Shown here: positions 27,479 to 36,438 of the stretch, piece after piece | Layout of the letters: every line of letters starts with the position of its first letter | Numbering within the stretch: position 1 is the stretch's first letter | DNA from: Pilibacter termitis | Lineage (GTDB): Bacteria > Bacillota > Bacilli > Lactobacillales > Streptococcaceae | Direction: 5' to 3' | DNA length: 64,000 bases | NCBI RefSeq assembly: GCF_900167335.1 | Contig: NZ_FUXI01000003.1 | Location: 1 to 64,000 of the forward strand | Program-made: the position numbers and the translations under genes | Notes under the pieces: model-generated | What the model was told of the DNA's origin: nothing | Database searches by the model: none | The model's input: only the letters and a program-made list of their open reading frames with translations

Positions 27479-27510
27479 GAGTGAGCAGGTAATTCTGCTC
27501 ACTCTTTTTA
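27479..27510 (+). terminator. Hairpin with T-run just before rimP
   Basis: gagtgagcag/ctgctcactc, a perfect 10-bp stem with a 6-nt loop, then ttttt. It may end smpB transcripts or act as an attenuator in the rimP-nusA leader, since a promoter-like pair (ttgtaa, 17 bp, taaagt at about 27424-27452) lies upstream of it. Confidence 0.8.
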
Positions 27511-27559
27511 CAGGAATATTTCGGTAGTGTATCTAGTAGAGAGCAAGGGGGTAAAAAAT

Positions 27560-28033
27560 TTGTCTACAATTGTTGAAACAGTAACAGAGCTTGTTACGCC
27601 AATTTTAGAAGAGAAGGATTTCGAGCTTGTGGACTTGGAATATGTCAAGGAGGGAAAAAATTATTTTCTTCGAGTGTTTATTGACAAAGTAGGTGGCATT
27701 GATATTGAAGAGACGGCACTTGTGAGCGAAGCGTTGAGTGGAAAACTTGATTTGCTAGACCCTGACCCGTTCCCGCAGGCTTATTTTCTGGAGGTTTCTT
27801 CCCCCGGAGCAGAGCGTCCTTTGAAAAAAGAGGCAGATTATGAAAAAGCGATTGGAAATTACATTCACCTTTCACTTTATCAAGCTGTTGAGGGCGAAAA
27901 AGTGTACGAAGGCGATTTAATCTCGTTTACCGATACACAATTAACCTTGAAATTCAAAATAAAAACCAGAGAAAAAGAATTGACATTTGACAGAAAAAAT
28001 ATTGCCAAAGCACGCTTAGCGATAAAATTCTAA
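27560..28033 (+). CDS. rimP: Ribosome maturation factor RimP
   Basis: A 157-residue factor needed for 30S assembly. Visible blocks are FELVDLEYVKEGKNYFLRVFID and LEVSSPGAERPLKK (shown in part here; the PG-x-x-RPL segment is the family signature). TTG 27560 is taken as the start because aaggggg lies at the correct distance and STIVETVTEL aligns with homologues; the GTG at 27527 has no ribosome site. It opens the rimP-nusA-rnpM-ylxQ-infB operon. Confidence 0.94.
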   Translation: MSTIVETVTELVTPILEEKDFELVDLEYVKEGKNYFLRVFIDKVGGIDIEETALVSEALSGKLDLLDPDPFPQAYFLEVSSPGAERPLKKEADYEKAIGNYIHLSLYQAVEGEKVYEGDLISFTDTQLTLKFKIKTREKELTFDRKNIAKARLAIKF

Positions 28034-28055
28034 AACAGATTGGAGTAAAACAGCA

Positions 28056-29228
28056 ATGTCGAAAGAAATGTTACGTGCATTAGATGCGATTGAAGAAGAA
28101 AAAGGTGTGAAAAAAGAGCTTGTTATTGAGGCTCTTGAAAAAGCACTTGTTGCAGCCTACAAGCGTTATTACGGTCAAGCTCAAAACGTTCAGGTAGCAT
28201 TTAATGAGAAAAAAGGCGATTTTAAGGTTTATCAAGTAAAAGAAGTCGTCGATATGGTCTTTGATAGCCAACTAGAAATGAGTCTTGAACAGGCACATGA
28301 GTTAAATCCTCATTATGAAGTGGGCGATAAGATTAAGTTAGAGCAAACACCGAAAGATTTTGGGCGTATCGCCGCTCAAACAGCCAAGCAAGTCATTGTG
28401 CAAACTGTTCGTGAGGAAGAACGTGCAATTATTTACAATGAATACTCACAATATGAAAATGATGTCATGACAGGAACGGTTGAGCGTATGGATAATCGTT
28501 TTATCTATGTCAATCTTGGGAAAATCGAAGCGGTAATGACGAAAAAAGACCAGATTCCAACAGAAGTTTACCACCCGCATGACCGCATTAAAGTGTTTGT
28601 CTACAAGGTGAACAAAACAACGAAAGGTCCTCAAATCAATGTAAGTCGTACACATCCTGATTTATTACGTCGATTGTTTGAAGCGGAAGTGCCAGAGATT
28701 TATGACGGAACGGTAGAAATCGTAAGCATTGCACGTGAGGCGGGAGATAGAGCGAAAGTTTCAGTGAGAAGTCATGATGAAAATGTTGACCCAATTGGTA
28801 CAGTCGTAGGCCCTCGTGGAAGTCGTGTGCAAGCAATTGTCAATGAACTTTCTGGTGAAAATATGGATATTGCAGCATATAGTGATGACCCGTTTGTCTA
28901 CATTTCAAACGCACTTAATCCAGCAGAAGTGATTGATATTTTCTTTGAACCAGATAACAATCGTGTGGCAACAGCGTTTGTAGCTGACCACCAACTTTCT
29001 CTTGCAATCGGGAAACGTGGGCAAAATGTTCGCTTAGCAGCTCGTTTGACAGGATATAAAATTGACATTAAAAAAGAAAGCGACATGGACGACTTTTTAG
29101 TAGGTTATGACGAGCGTGTAGCAGCTTATGATGCAAAAAAAGCAACAGAAGAATTGTTTGCCGAAGAAACAACGGATGAAACAGTTTATGAAGAAGTAGC
29201 TGCTGATGATGTAGTTGAAACGGAGTAA
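28056..29228 (+). CDS. nusA: Transcription elongation/antitermination factor NusA
   Basis: A 390-residue RNA polymerase factor. N-terminal polymerase-binding domain (to about 130), S1 domain (MTGTVERMDNRFIYVNLG), and two KH domains with VGPRGSRVQAIVNELSGE and AIGKRGQNVRLAARLTG. It has no C-terminal acidic repeats, the normal short Firmicutes form, and ends in an acidic tail. Confidence 0.97.
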   Translation: MSKEMLRALDAIEEEKGVKKELVIEALEKALVAAYKRYYGQAQNVQVAFNEKKGDFKVYQVKEVVDMVFDSQLEMSLEQAHELNPHYEVGDKIKLEQTPKDFGRIAAQTAKQVIVQTVREEERAIIYNEYSQYENDVMTGTVERMDNRFIYVNLGKIEAVMTKKDQIPTEVYHPHDRIKVFVYKVNKTTKGPQINVSRTHPDLLRRLFEAEVPEIYDGTVEIVSIAREAGDRAKVSVRSHDENVDPIGTVVGPRGSRVQAIVNELSGENMDIAAYSDDPFVYISNALNPAEVIDIFFEPDNNRVATAFVADHQLSLAIGKRGQNVRLAARLTGYKIDIKKESDMDDFLVGYDERVAAYDAKKATEELFAEETTDETVYEEVAADDVVETE

Positions 29229-29263
29229 TGGATTGTTGCTTGTAAATTAAGGGGGAATGACCA

Positions 29264-29566
29264 ATGGTAAAGCAAAGAAAAATCCCTATGAGAAAATCCG
29301 TTGTATCAGGCGAGAGTTTTCCTAAAAAAGAATTGTTACGAATTGCCCGCACGAAAGAAGGAGTGGTAAGTATTGACCCAACTGGAAAATCGGCTGGCAG
29401 AGGAGCATACATTGCCTTAGAGCCTGACGAAGTAAAATTGTCAGAGAAAAAGAAAATCCTTGATAGAGTGCTAGAAGTAGAACTTACGCAAGAATTTTAT
29501 CAAGAGCTTTATGATTATGTAGTGCATCAAAAAGCACGTAAGGAATTGTTTAAGGATGATGAATAA
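29264..29566 (+). CDS. rnpM: RNase P modulator RnpM (YlxR)
   Basis: A 100-residue RNA-binding protein of the YlxR family. The signature block is RKSVVSGESFPKKELLRIAR with DPTGKSAGRGAYI (shown in pieces; about residues 10-50). The usual CxxC-type or related residues are absent. In Bacillus this protein binds the RNase P RNA. It lies between nusA and ylxQ and overlaps ylxQ by 11 nt. Confidence 0.93.
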   Translation: MVKQRKIPMRKSVVSGESFPKKELLRIARTKEGVVSIDPTGKSAGRGAYIALEPDEVKLSEKKKILDRVLEVELTQEFYQELYDYVVHQKARKELFKDDE

Positions 29567-29882
29567 GGAGCGTGTTCTGAATTTGTTAGGTTTGGCACAA
29601 CGCAGTCGCAATTTAGTGACAGGCGAGGAGTTAGTCCTAGAGGAAATTCGGAGACAAAAGGCAAAACTAGTTTTTATAGCAAATGATGCAAGTGAAAACA
29701 CGAAAAAAAAAATAACAGATAAAAGCAAGACATATGAAGTCAACTATAATCTATTCTTTTCCCACCAAGAATTAAGCAATGCGATTGGTGCGAGCAGGAA
29801 AGTCATTGCAGTAACGGACAAAGGATTTGCGAAGAGAATGATAGAACTTCTAGTCAGTGTGGAAGGTGAATTTATTGAGTAA
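29556..29882 (+). CDS. L7Ae-family K-turn RNA-binding protein YlxQ
   Basis: A 108-residue protein with the L7Ae/L30e fold. [17 protein letters not shown] and [17 protein letters not shown] are family blocks. Predicted kink-turn RNA binder of ribosomal context. Start overlaps rnpM; ATG 29556 and 29559 are adjacent. The end overlaps infB by 8 nt. Confidence 0.92.
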   Translation: MMNKERVLNLLGLAQRSRNLVTGEELVLEEIRRQKAKLVFIANDASENTKKKITDKSKTYEVNYNLFFSHQELSNAIGASRKVIAVTDKGFAKRMIELLVSVEGEFIE

Positions 29883-32637
29883 AAAAAGAATTTATGAAAT
29901 AGCAAAGGAAATGAATCAAGCGAGCAAGGATGTAGTAGAGGCTGCACATAAATTAGGAATTGACGTGAAAAGTCATTCTAGCACAGTAGACAGCTCAGAG
30001 GAAGCGAAAATCAAATCTAGCTTTTCTCCAAAACCTGCACCGAAAAAAGTAGAGCAAAAGCCTATGCGAAAGGAAGAAAAACAGTTGAATCAGCAAACAA
30101 AGCCAAAACCAGCTGCCCCTCATTCGCAAGGGAAAGAGCAGGGAGTGCGTGAAAACAGAAAACCACAAGGAGACTCTCGTCAAGGTGGTGGCGAAAAACG
30201 TAATTTTGAACGTCGTGATCGCAATCCAAACGCTCAACAAGGTGAACGTCGCAATGACGGTCAAGGTCGCACGCAACAAGGCGAACGTCGTAATGACAGA
30301 CCAAGACGTGACCAACAAGGTCAAGGCGACCGCCGCACGAACCAACAAGGCGGCAATCGCCAAGGAGGCTACAATGGCAATCGTCCTCAAGGACAAGGAG
30401 GCACTCAAGGTCGTACGCAACAAGGCGAACGTCGCAATGACGGTCAAGCTCGCACACAACAAGGCGAACGTCGTAATGACAGACCAAGACGTGACCAACA
30501 AGGTCAAGGCGACCGCCGCACGAACCAACAAGGCGGCAACCGTCAAGGAGGTTACAACAGCAATCGTCCTCAAGCTCAAGGAGGCGGAGGACGTTTTAAC
30601 AACAATCGTCCTCAAGGAAACGGCAATCGTCCACAAGGTGGAGGAAATGCACCACGTGAGGCACGTAAAAGTGATGTGCCAGTAGTAGAAACAAAAGACA
30701 GCCGTACCAATCGTCGTCGTGATAATCGTAGCAACGATCGCACGAATGATAAAGGCGGACGTTGGGACGACAACAGAAACAGTAACTTCAAAGGAAGAAA
30801 AGCGAAAAAAGGGAAGAAAGGTCAACACCAACAAGTGCAAAAACCTGCTCCTCCTGCACGTAAATTCCATGAATTGCCAGAGGTCTTTGTCTACTCTGAC
30901 GGGATGACAGTCGCAGAAATGGCGAAGAAAATCAAACGTGAACCTGCTGAAATCGTGAAAAAACTCTTTTTAATGGGGATTATGGCAACACAAAATCAAT
31001 CACTTGATAAAGATACCCTAGAATTACTTGCGATTGATTATGGCATGAAATCAGAAGAAAAAATTGAAGTGGATATTGCGGATATTGACAAATTCTTTGA
31101 ACCAGAGGCAGTCGATCCAGACAAATTGACAGAGCGTCCACCAGTTGTGACGATTATGGGACACGTTGACCACGGGAAAACAACGCTTTTGGATACCTTG
31201 CGTAAATCTAGCGTAACAAGTGGCGAGGCTGGAGGAATTACTCAGCATATTGGTGCTTACCAAATCAATGTTCACGGCAAACCAATCACATTCCTTGATA
31301 CACCGGGACACGCAGCGTTTACTTCAATGCGTGCGAGAGGAGCAAGTATTACGGATATTACGATTTTGGTTGTAGCTGCAGATGACGGAGTTATGCCACA
31401 AACGGTTGAGGCGATTAACCATGCCAAAGCAGCAGGTGTGCCGATTATTGTAGCGGTCAATAAAATCGACAAACCGGGAGCAAATCCAGACCGTGTAATC
31501 CAAGAGCTTTCTGAGTATGAGCTTATTCCAGAAGCATGGGGTGGAGATACGATTTTTGTTAACATCTCAGCAAAATTTGGTCAAAATATCGAAGAATTGC
31601 TTGAAAATATTTTGCTTGTAGCAGAAGTAGAAGAATTGAAAGCTGACCCTACAATGCGTGCAATTGGTACAGTTATCGAAGCACGTTTGGATAAAGGAAA
31701 AGGAACAGTTGCGACTCTTTTGGTACAACAAGGAACGCTTCGTGTGCAAGACCCTATCGTAGTTGGAGATACTTTCGGACGTGTGCGTACAATGGTGAAT
31801 GATCGTGGACGTCGTGACAAGACGGCAGGACCTGCGACGCCAGTTGAAATTACAGGGTTAAACGATGTACCACAAGCAGGAGATCACTTTGTTGTCTTTG
31901 AAGATGAAAAATCAGCTCGTCAAGCAGGGGAAGAACGTGCAAAACGTGCCGTAATGGAACAACGCAAAGTGGCAAGCCATGTGTCTCTTGAAAACCTCTT
32001 TGATACATTGAAAGACGGAGAAATCAAAGACGTCAATGTAATTATCAAAGCGGATGTGCAAGGGAGTGCAGAGGCACTTTCTGCAAGTCTGCAAAAAATC
32101 GAAGTGGAAGGCGTGCGTGTGAAAATTGTTCACTCGGCAGTTGGAGCGATTAATGAAAGCGACGTAACACTTGCTGAGGCAAGTAATGCGATTATCATTG
32201 GTTTCAACACACGTCCTACACCACAAGCGAAACAGCAAGCTGAAACGGATGAAGTAGACATTCGTTTGCACCGCATTATTTACAAAGTAATCGAAGAAAT
32301 CGAAGATGCGATGAAGGGAATGCTTGACCCTGAATTTGAAGAGAAAATTACAGGTGAAGCTCAAATTCGTGAAACCTTTAAAGTATCGAAAGTCGGCACG
32401 ATTGGTGGATTCTACGTGATAAACGGGTATATCCAAAGAAATTCAGGCGTGCGTGTCATTCGTGACGGTGTCGTTATTTACGAAGGAAATCTTGCAAGTT
32501 TGAAACACTTCAAAGACGATGTAAAAGAAGTGAAAAAAGGCTTTGAAGGCGGACTTATGATCGAAAACTTCAATGATTTGAAAGTAGACGATGTAGTTGA
32601 AGGATTTGTTATGGAAGAAATCAAGAGAAAAGATTAA
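29875..32637 (+). CDS. infB: Translation initiation factor IF-2
   Basis: A 920-residue GTPase that places fMet-tRNA on the 30S subunit. N-terminal helix motif [14 protein letters not shown], then a low-complexity basic region (about residues 60-320), a second IF2N domain, and the G domain with [19 protein letters not shown] and NKIDKP; IF2 domains II-IV follow. TTG 29875 is preferred to GTG 29857 because of the aaggtg site and the family start. Two near-identical 183-bp copies (30235-30600) enlarge the low-complexity region. Confidence 0.97.
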   Translation: MSKKRIYEIAKEMNQASKDVVEAAHKLGIDVKSHSSTVDSSEEAKIKSSFSPKPAPKKVEQKPMRKEEKQLNQQTKPKPAAPHSQGKEQGVRENRKPQGDSRQGGGEKRNFERRDRNPNAQQGERRNDGQGRTQQGERRNDRPRRDQQGQGDRRTNQQGGNRQGGYNGNRPQGQGGTQGRTQQGERRNDGQARTQQGERRNDRPRRDQQGQGDRRTNQQGGNRQGGYNSNRPQAQGGGGRFNNNRPQGNGNRPQGGGNAPREARKSDVPVVETKDSRTNRRRDNRSNDRTNDKGGRWDDNRNSNFKGRKAKKGKKGQHQQVQKPAPPARKFHELPEVFVYSDGMTVAEMAKKIKREPAEIVKKLFLMGIMATQNQSLDKDTLELLAIDYGMKSEEKIEVDIADIDKFFEPEAVDPDKLTERPPVVTIMGHVDHGKTTLLDTLRKSSVTSGEAGGITQHIGAYQINVHGKPITFLDTPGHAAFTSMRARGASITDITILVVAADDGVMPQTVEAINHAKAAGVPIIVAVNKIDKPGANPDRVIQELSEYELIPEAWGGDTIFVNISAKFGQNIEELLENILLVAEVEELKADPTMRAIGTVIEARLDKGKGTVATLLVQQGTLRVQDPIVVGDTFGRVRTMVNDRGRRDKTAGPATPVEITGLNDVPQAGDHFVVFEDEKSARQAGEERAKRAVMEQRKVASHVSLENLFDTLKDGEIKDVNVIIKADVQGSAEALSASLQKIEVEGVRVKIVHSAVGAINESDVTLAEASNAIIIGFNTRPTPQAKQQAETDEVDIRLHRIIYKVIEEIEDAMKGMLDPEFEEKITGEAQIRETFKVSKVGTIGGFYVINGYIQRNSGVRVIRDGVVIYEGNLASLKHFKDDVKEVKKGFEGGLMIENFNDLKVDDVVEGFVMEEIKRKD
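30235..30600 (+). repeat. Two tandem 183-bp direct repeats within infB
   Basis: Copy 1 starts with caacaaggtgaacgtcgcaa at 30235 and copy 2 with caacaaggcgaacgtcgcaa at 30418. Each encodes 61 residues rich in Gln, Arg, Gly and Asn, with inner shorter repeats QQGERRND. Being 61 codons, the duplication keeps the frame. Confidence 0.9.
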
Positions 32638-32650
32638 TTTCTCACAAGTG

Positions 32651-32694
32651 ACATTCGCAAGGTAAAAGGCAAAAAGCCTTGCGAATGTTTTTTC
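32651..32694 (+). terminator. Terminator after infB
   Basis: acattcgcaagg pairs with ccttgcgaatgt (12 bp) around a 14-nt loop, followed by tttttt. This separates rbfA from the nusA-infB unit. Confidence 0.9.
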
Positions 32695-32697
32695 TAA

Positions 32698-32976
32698 GGG
32701 CACCTCTAAAAACTCCGCTTAAGACTAAATTAGCTAGTTTTTTGATTTTCGAGGAAATCGACGAAAACTATGTGGTGACAAGAAAAGCGGAGAGGTGCGT
32801 TTTGAAGTCTGCAACAGCGAACACTGTCGTTCATTTACTAGAAACGTAAGTTTCTAGCGACATTGTGAGCAGTTGCCAGACTTCTGCCCCTCGGAGCTAG
32901 ACAAGGTTGAGGAGACTGACGAAGAAAATCGGAAAACTAGCAATTTAGGATAAGTGCGAGTTTTTAGAGGTACCCC
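32698..32976 (+). repeat. Composite repeat: full family A element nested in family B
   Basis: Outer ends gggcacctctaaaaactc and gagtttttagaggtaccc are inverted. Next inside are family B blocks (aaaactagcaatttagga on the right; agctagttttttgattttc on the left). In the centre (32782-32903) is a full family A palindrome with arms gaagtctgcaac/gttgccagacttc and tip ctagaaac/gtttctag. The four bases ctaa occur on both sides of the outer ends, as a target duplication would. Confidence 0.88.
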
Positions 32977-33007
32977 TAAGCAAATAAAAATAGACAAGGA
33001 GAAGAAA

Positions 33008-33355
33008 ATGTCAAATTTTCGTGCCTTACGTGTAGCACAAGAAATTCAACGTGAAGTAAATGATATTCTTCAAAAGCGTGTGCGTGATCCTCGCGTGAGA
33101 GAAGTCACAATTACAGACGTGCGTGTGACAGGAGATTTATCACAGGCAACAGTGTTTTATAGCGTTCTTTCAGACCTTGCAAGCGAGAGCGAAAAAGCTC
33201 AGTTAGGACTTGAAAAAGCTAAAGGCACAATCAAGCGTGAATTAGGTTTACGTTTAACGCTTTACAAAATTCCAGACTTAATCTTTGAACGTGATGAATC
33301 CGTTCAATATGGCAATAAAATTGATGAGTTGTTGAGAAATTTGAGAAAAGACTAG
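33008..33355 (+). CDS. rbfA: 30S ribosome-binding factor RbfA
   Basis: A 115-residue KH-like assembly factor for the 30S subunit. Family blocks [37 protein letters not shown] and [17 protein letters not shown] (parts shown). ATG 33008 follows aaggagaag; the earlier in-frame start at 32954 lies in the repeat. It normally sits in one transcript with infB, but here a terminator and a 279-bp composite repeat separate them. Confidence 0.95.
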   Translation: MSNFRALRVAQEIQREVNDILQKRVRDPRVREVTITDVRVTGDLSQATVFYSVLSDLASESEKAQLGLEKAKGTIKRELGLRLTLYKIPDLIFERDESVQYGNKIDELLRNLRKD

Positions 33356-33370
33356 AGGTATCTAGCGTGA

Positions 33371-33408
33371 AAAGGAAATAACAGACATCCCTGTTGTTTC
33401 CTTTTTTT
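33371..33408 (+). terminator. rbfA terminator
   Basis: aaaggaaataacag pairs with ctgttgtttccttt with one mismatch; seven T follow. truB does not follow, unlike in many relatives. Confidence 0.82.
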
Positions 33409-33464
33409 CATTGCACGAAAAACCGAACGAAATTTATTTTTACCAAAAACATTCAGAAAATTCA

Positions 33465-33493
33465 TTGTTTAAATTTGCAAAACGTGGTATTAT
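33465..33493 (+). promoter_or_regulatory. Promoter of the AGCS symporter gene
   Basis: -35 TTGTTT, 17-bp spacer, -10 TATTAT, 33 nt before the start codon. Confidence 0.65.
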
Positions 33494-33526
33494 AAAAAAT
33501 AAAAAATCAAAGAAAAGGTGAATGCG

Positions 33527-35014
33527 ATGAATATTACACAATGGTTAGAATGGTTCGACGAAAAAGTCTGGGGATTGCCAATGATTTTCATTATTATTGG
33601 CTTGGGTCTGTATTTAAGCATTCGCTTAAAAGGATTACAACTTCGCCGTTTACCTTTAGCGATGCGATATATGTTGGCAAATGAGGAGGACGGTGAAGGA
33701 GAGATTTCTTCTTTTGGAGCATTATGTACTTCACTTTCCGCAACAATTGGAACAGGGAACATTGTAGGAGTGGCGACTGCGATTTGTGTCGGAGGTCCCG
33801 GTGCATTGTTTTGGATGTGGCTGGCAGCACTTGTCGGTATGTGTACGAAATTTGCAGAGGGTGTATTGGCGATAAAATATCGTGTGTTTACTGAAAACGG
33901 CAAAGCACTTGGTGGTCCATTTTATTACATTCAAAAAGGAATGGGTGAAAAATATAAATGGCTAGCCAAATTATTTGCATTCTTCGCTTGTTTAGCAGGA
34001 TTGCTCGGAATTGGAACGATTACACAAATTACAGGGATTACAACAGGTTTCCAAGGATTGTTTGACAAAGAATTGACGTATTCTTTTGATTTATTTGGAA
34101 TGAAAACAGGTTGGATTACTGTTATTGTAGGACTTGTCGTTACAGCAAGTGTAGCATTTGTTTTGATTGGCGGAGTAAAAAGAATTGCCTCAGTATCTGA
34201 AAAAATGATTCCAGCTATGGTGGTAATGTATATCGCTTTATGTCTATTTGTAATACTTTTCAATATAAAAGCTATCCCAAGTGCGTTTGCAGAAATCTTT
34301 TCTTCTGCATTTGGTTTAAAAGCGACAACAGGTGGAGCGATAGGAGCGATGTTTGTTGCAATGCAAAAAGGTGTGGCACGTGGGATTTTCTCTAACGAGG
34401 CAGGACTCGGTTCAGCACCGATTGCAGCAGCAGCAGCGAAAACGAATGAACCCGTGCGTCAAGGTCTTGTGTCAATGACAGCAGTTTTCATTGATACGAT
34501 TATTGTCTGCACCATGACAGGACTTTCAATTGTATTGACAGGAGCATGGAAAGTAGAAGGACTTCAAGGGTCAGCAGTGACCATTTATGCTTTTCAAAAT
34601 GCTTTGCCAATCAATCACGTGTTAGCAGGATTCCTTTTAATTCTTTGCTTGGCACTTTTCGCTTATTCTACGATTCTTGGGTGGAATTATTACGCTGAGC
34701 GTTGTTTGGCATATTTGACAAATAATAACGAAAAAGCATCGAAAATTTTCCGTTATTGCTGGATTGCCGCCGTTTTTGTCGGTCCCTATCTTACGGTAAG
34801 TCAAGTTTGGACATTGGCAGATATATTTAACGGACTCATGGCATTTCCAAACTTGCTTGCTCTAGCAGTATTAAGTCCTGTTGTCATTATGGAAAGTAAA
34901 TCATTCTTCAACCGCTTGTCGCATGACGGCTTTAACACAATTGTCGAGCCTAAAGTGGACGAAGTAAATGATATTGAAATTTCCACACCTCTTGAAGAAG
35001 GTGCGATTGATTAG
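33527..35014 (+). CDS. Amino acid:cation symporter, AGCS (alanine/glycine) family
   Basis: A 495-residue carrier with about 11 membrane segments. The family signature GTGNIVGVATAICVGGPGALFWMW (residues about 71-94) and FSNEAGLGSAPIAAAAA are visible. Imports alanine, glycine or a related amino acid with Na+ or H+. ATG 33527 is chosen because agaaaagg precedes it; a GTG at 33518 overlaps that site. Monocistronic. Confidence 0.93.
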   Translation: MNITQWLEWFDEKVWGLPMIFIIIGLGLYLSIRLKGLQLRRLPLAMRYMLANEEDGEGEISSFGALCTSLSATIGTGNIVGVATAICVGGPGALFWMWLAALVGMCTKFAEGVLAIKYRVFTENGKALGGPFYYIQKGMGEKYKWLAKLFAFFACLAGLLGIGTITQITGITTGFQGLFDKELTYSFDLFGMKTGWITVIVGLVVTASVAFVLIGGVKRIASVSEKMIPAMVVMYIALCLFVILFNIKAIPSAFAEIFSSAFGLKATTGGAIGAMFVAMQKGVARGIFSNEAGLGSAPIAAAAAKTNEPVRQGLVSMTAVFIDTIIVCTMTGLSIVLTGAWKVEGLQGSAVTIYAFQNALPINHVLAGFLLILCLALFAYSTILGWNYYAERCLAYLTNNNEKASKIFRYCWIAAVFVGPYLTVSQVWTLADIFNGLMAFPNLLALAVLSPVVIMESKSFFNRLSHDGFNTIVEPKVDEVNDIEISTPLEEGAID

Positions 35015-35017
35015 TTA

Positions 35018-35034
35018 AGGGCACCTCTGAAATT
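35018..35034 (+). repeat. Family B end fragment
   Basis: agggcacctctgaaatt resembles the outer end of family B (gggcacctctaaaaact), without a partner. Confidence 0.45.
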
Positions 35035-35043
35035 TGAAAAGAG

Positions 35044-35085
35044 CTAAAGAGAATCGGCGAACGGTTGATTTTCTTTAGTTTTTTT
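35044..35085 (+). terminator. Terminator of the AGCS gene
   Basis: ctaaagagaatc pairs with gattttctttag (one mismatch), followed by a T-run. Confidence 0.85.
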
Positions 35086-35180
35086 GTATGAAAGCATAGT
35101 TTTCTTAAAAACTACTGCTTTTCCCAATTTTTTTTGGTAAAATAGAGATTAAGAACATACATTTTAGAAAAAGGTGCATT

Positions 35181-35912
35181 ATGAAAATTTTGTCAATGGA
35201 TACAAGCAATCAATCTTTGAGCGTTGCTCTGTGGGAAGACGGTCACGTGTTGGCTGAGAGTATATTGAATATCAAGAAAAATCACAGTCTTACGCTTATG
35301 CCAGAAATTGACCGTCTCTTGCAGTCGGTTGGCTGGGTACCGAAAGATTTGACACGTATTGTCACGTCAGTAGGCCCGGGAAGTTATACAGGTATACGGA
35401 TTGCAGTAACGACAGCAAAAACACTTGCCTATGCGTTAAATATTGAACTTGTAGGGGTTTCAACACTAGAAGTTTTAGCGTGCAATGTGCTGAGCATTCA
35501 CGGACTGGCAATCCCAATGATTGATGCTCGAAGGAACAACGTTTATGTTGGAGTTTTCAACACAGACGGTATAAATGTTCTGCAACCAATGGAAGATAGA
35601 CATATTTCCGTCGAACAATTTTTGAATGAATTAGCCAAATGGGGAAATGAACAATTGTACTTTTTAGGGGATAGTTTCCGATTTAAAGAGGAAATTTTAG
35701 CACATTTTCCTCATGCAGAAATAATGGAAGATGAGTATCAAAATATTCCTCATGCAGCGATTTTGGCGAAACTTGGGGCAGAAAAAACTCCAAGTGATGT
35801 GCATAACTTTTTGCCAAATTATTTGAAACGTGTTGAGGCAGAGGAGAAATGGCTAGAGAAAAACGGACAGAAAGGGACGTTTGAGGACGAAAATTATGTG
35901 GAGAAAATTTAA
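35181..35912 (+). CDS. tsaB: tRNA t6A threonylcarbamoyl transfer complex component TsaB
   Basis: A 243-residue ASKHA-fold protein that supports TsaD in making t6A37 in tRNAs that read ANN codons. ILSMDTSNQSLSVAL (N-terminal phosphate loop) and SVGPGSYTGIRIAVTTAKTLAY (motif, residues about 68-89) are visible. First gene of a tsaB-rimI-rimI-tsaD unit. Ribosome site aaaggtg. Confidence 0.95.
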   Translation: MKILSMDTSNQSLSVALWEDGHVLAESILNIKKNHSLTLMPEIDRLLQSVGWVPKDLTRIVTSVGPGSYTGIRIAVTTAKTLAYALNIELVGVSTLEVLACNVLSIHGLAIPMIDARRNNVYVGVFNTDGINVLQPMEDRHISVEQFLNELAKWGNEQLYFLGDSFRFKEEILAHFPHAEIMEDEYQNIPHAAILAKLGAEKTPSDVHNFLPNYLKRVEAEEKWLEKNGQKGTFEDENYVEKI

Positions 35913-36438
35913 ATCTTTCTTTCCAATCCAATTTTCAAAGGAGACAATTTTTACGAAACAAATACGTGAGTTTAAACATCTTACTTGCACGATTCGCAAG
36001 GCAGAACATGGAGATATTCGCTCAATGCTTGCGGTAGAGCGGAGTGTTTATGACGGTGATGTTCCTTGGACACATTCAGCATTTGCTTTTGAAATGAAAA
36101 ATCGTCTTCCGCATTTATATTTAGTTGTGGAGCATGAAGAAAAAGTAATTGCGTTTATCGGTTGTCGAATAAAAAATAAGGATGCCCATATCACGAATTT
36201 GGCAGTAGAGCGGGAATTTCAAGGCAAGGGGATTGCAACTTTTCTTTTAAACGAGATGAAACGTTTTGCCAAACGAAGTCATGCGAGTCAAATGAGCTTG
36301 GAAGTTCGTTTTGAAAACAAGCACGCACAGATGATTTATCGAAAATTTGGTTTTGAATCACAAAAAATAATGAAAAATTATTACGAAAGTCAAGAAGATG
36401 GCTTGGTAATGGTTTATCCATTGGAGAATTTGTCATGA
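35896..36438 (+). CDS. RimI-like GNAT acetyltransferase, first copy
   Basis: A 180-residue N-acetyltransferase. Core GNAT fold with acetyl-CoA loop REFQGKGIATFLL (Q/R-x-x-G-x-G/A) and the RimI-like block YRKFGFESQKIMKNYYESQEDGLVMVY. It has an extra N-terminal stretch of about 35 residues compared with the next gene. ATG 35896 overlaps tsaB by 17 nt. It may be the paralogue with altered target, or the actual S18 acetyltransferase. Confidence 0.86.
   Translation: MWRKFKSFFPIQFSKETIFTKQIREFKHLTCTIRKAEHGDIRSMLAVERSVYDGDVPWTHSAFAFEMKNRLPHLYLVVEHEEKVIAFIGCRIKNKDAHITNLAVEREFQGKGIATFLLNEMKRFAKRSHASQMSLEVRFENKHAQMIYRKFGFESQKIMKNYYESQEDGLVMVYPLENLS

Noticed and set aside
27391-27559. tmRNA (ssrA) next to smpB
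   Set aside because: No tRNA-like ends or tag reading frame in this gap.
29995-30870. 291-codon minus-strand ORF over infB, plus a 178-codon plus-strand ORF at 30149-30685
   Set aside because: Both are other-frame readings of the repetitive IF-2 linker; the composition (Thr/Ala/Leu or Val/Asn/Lys runs) follows from the repeat codons and there is no ribosome site.
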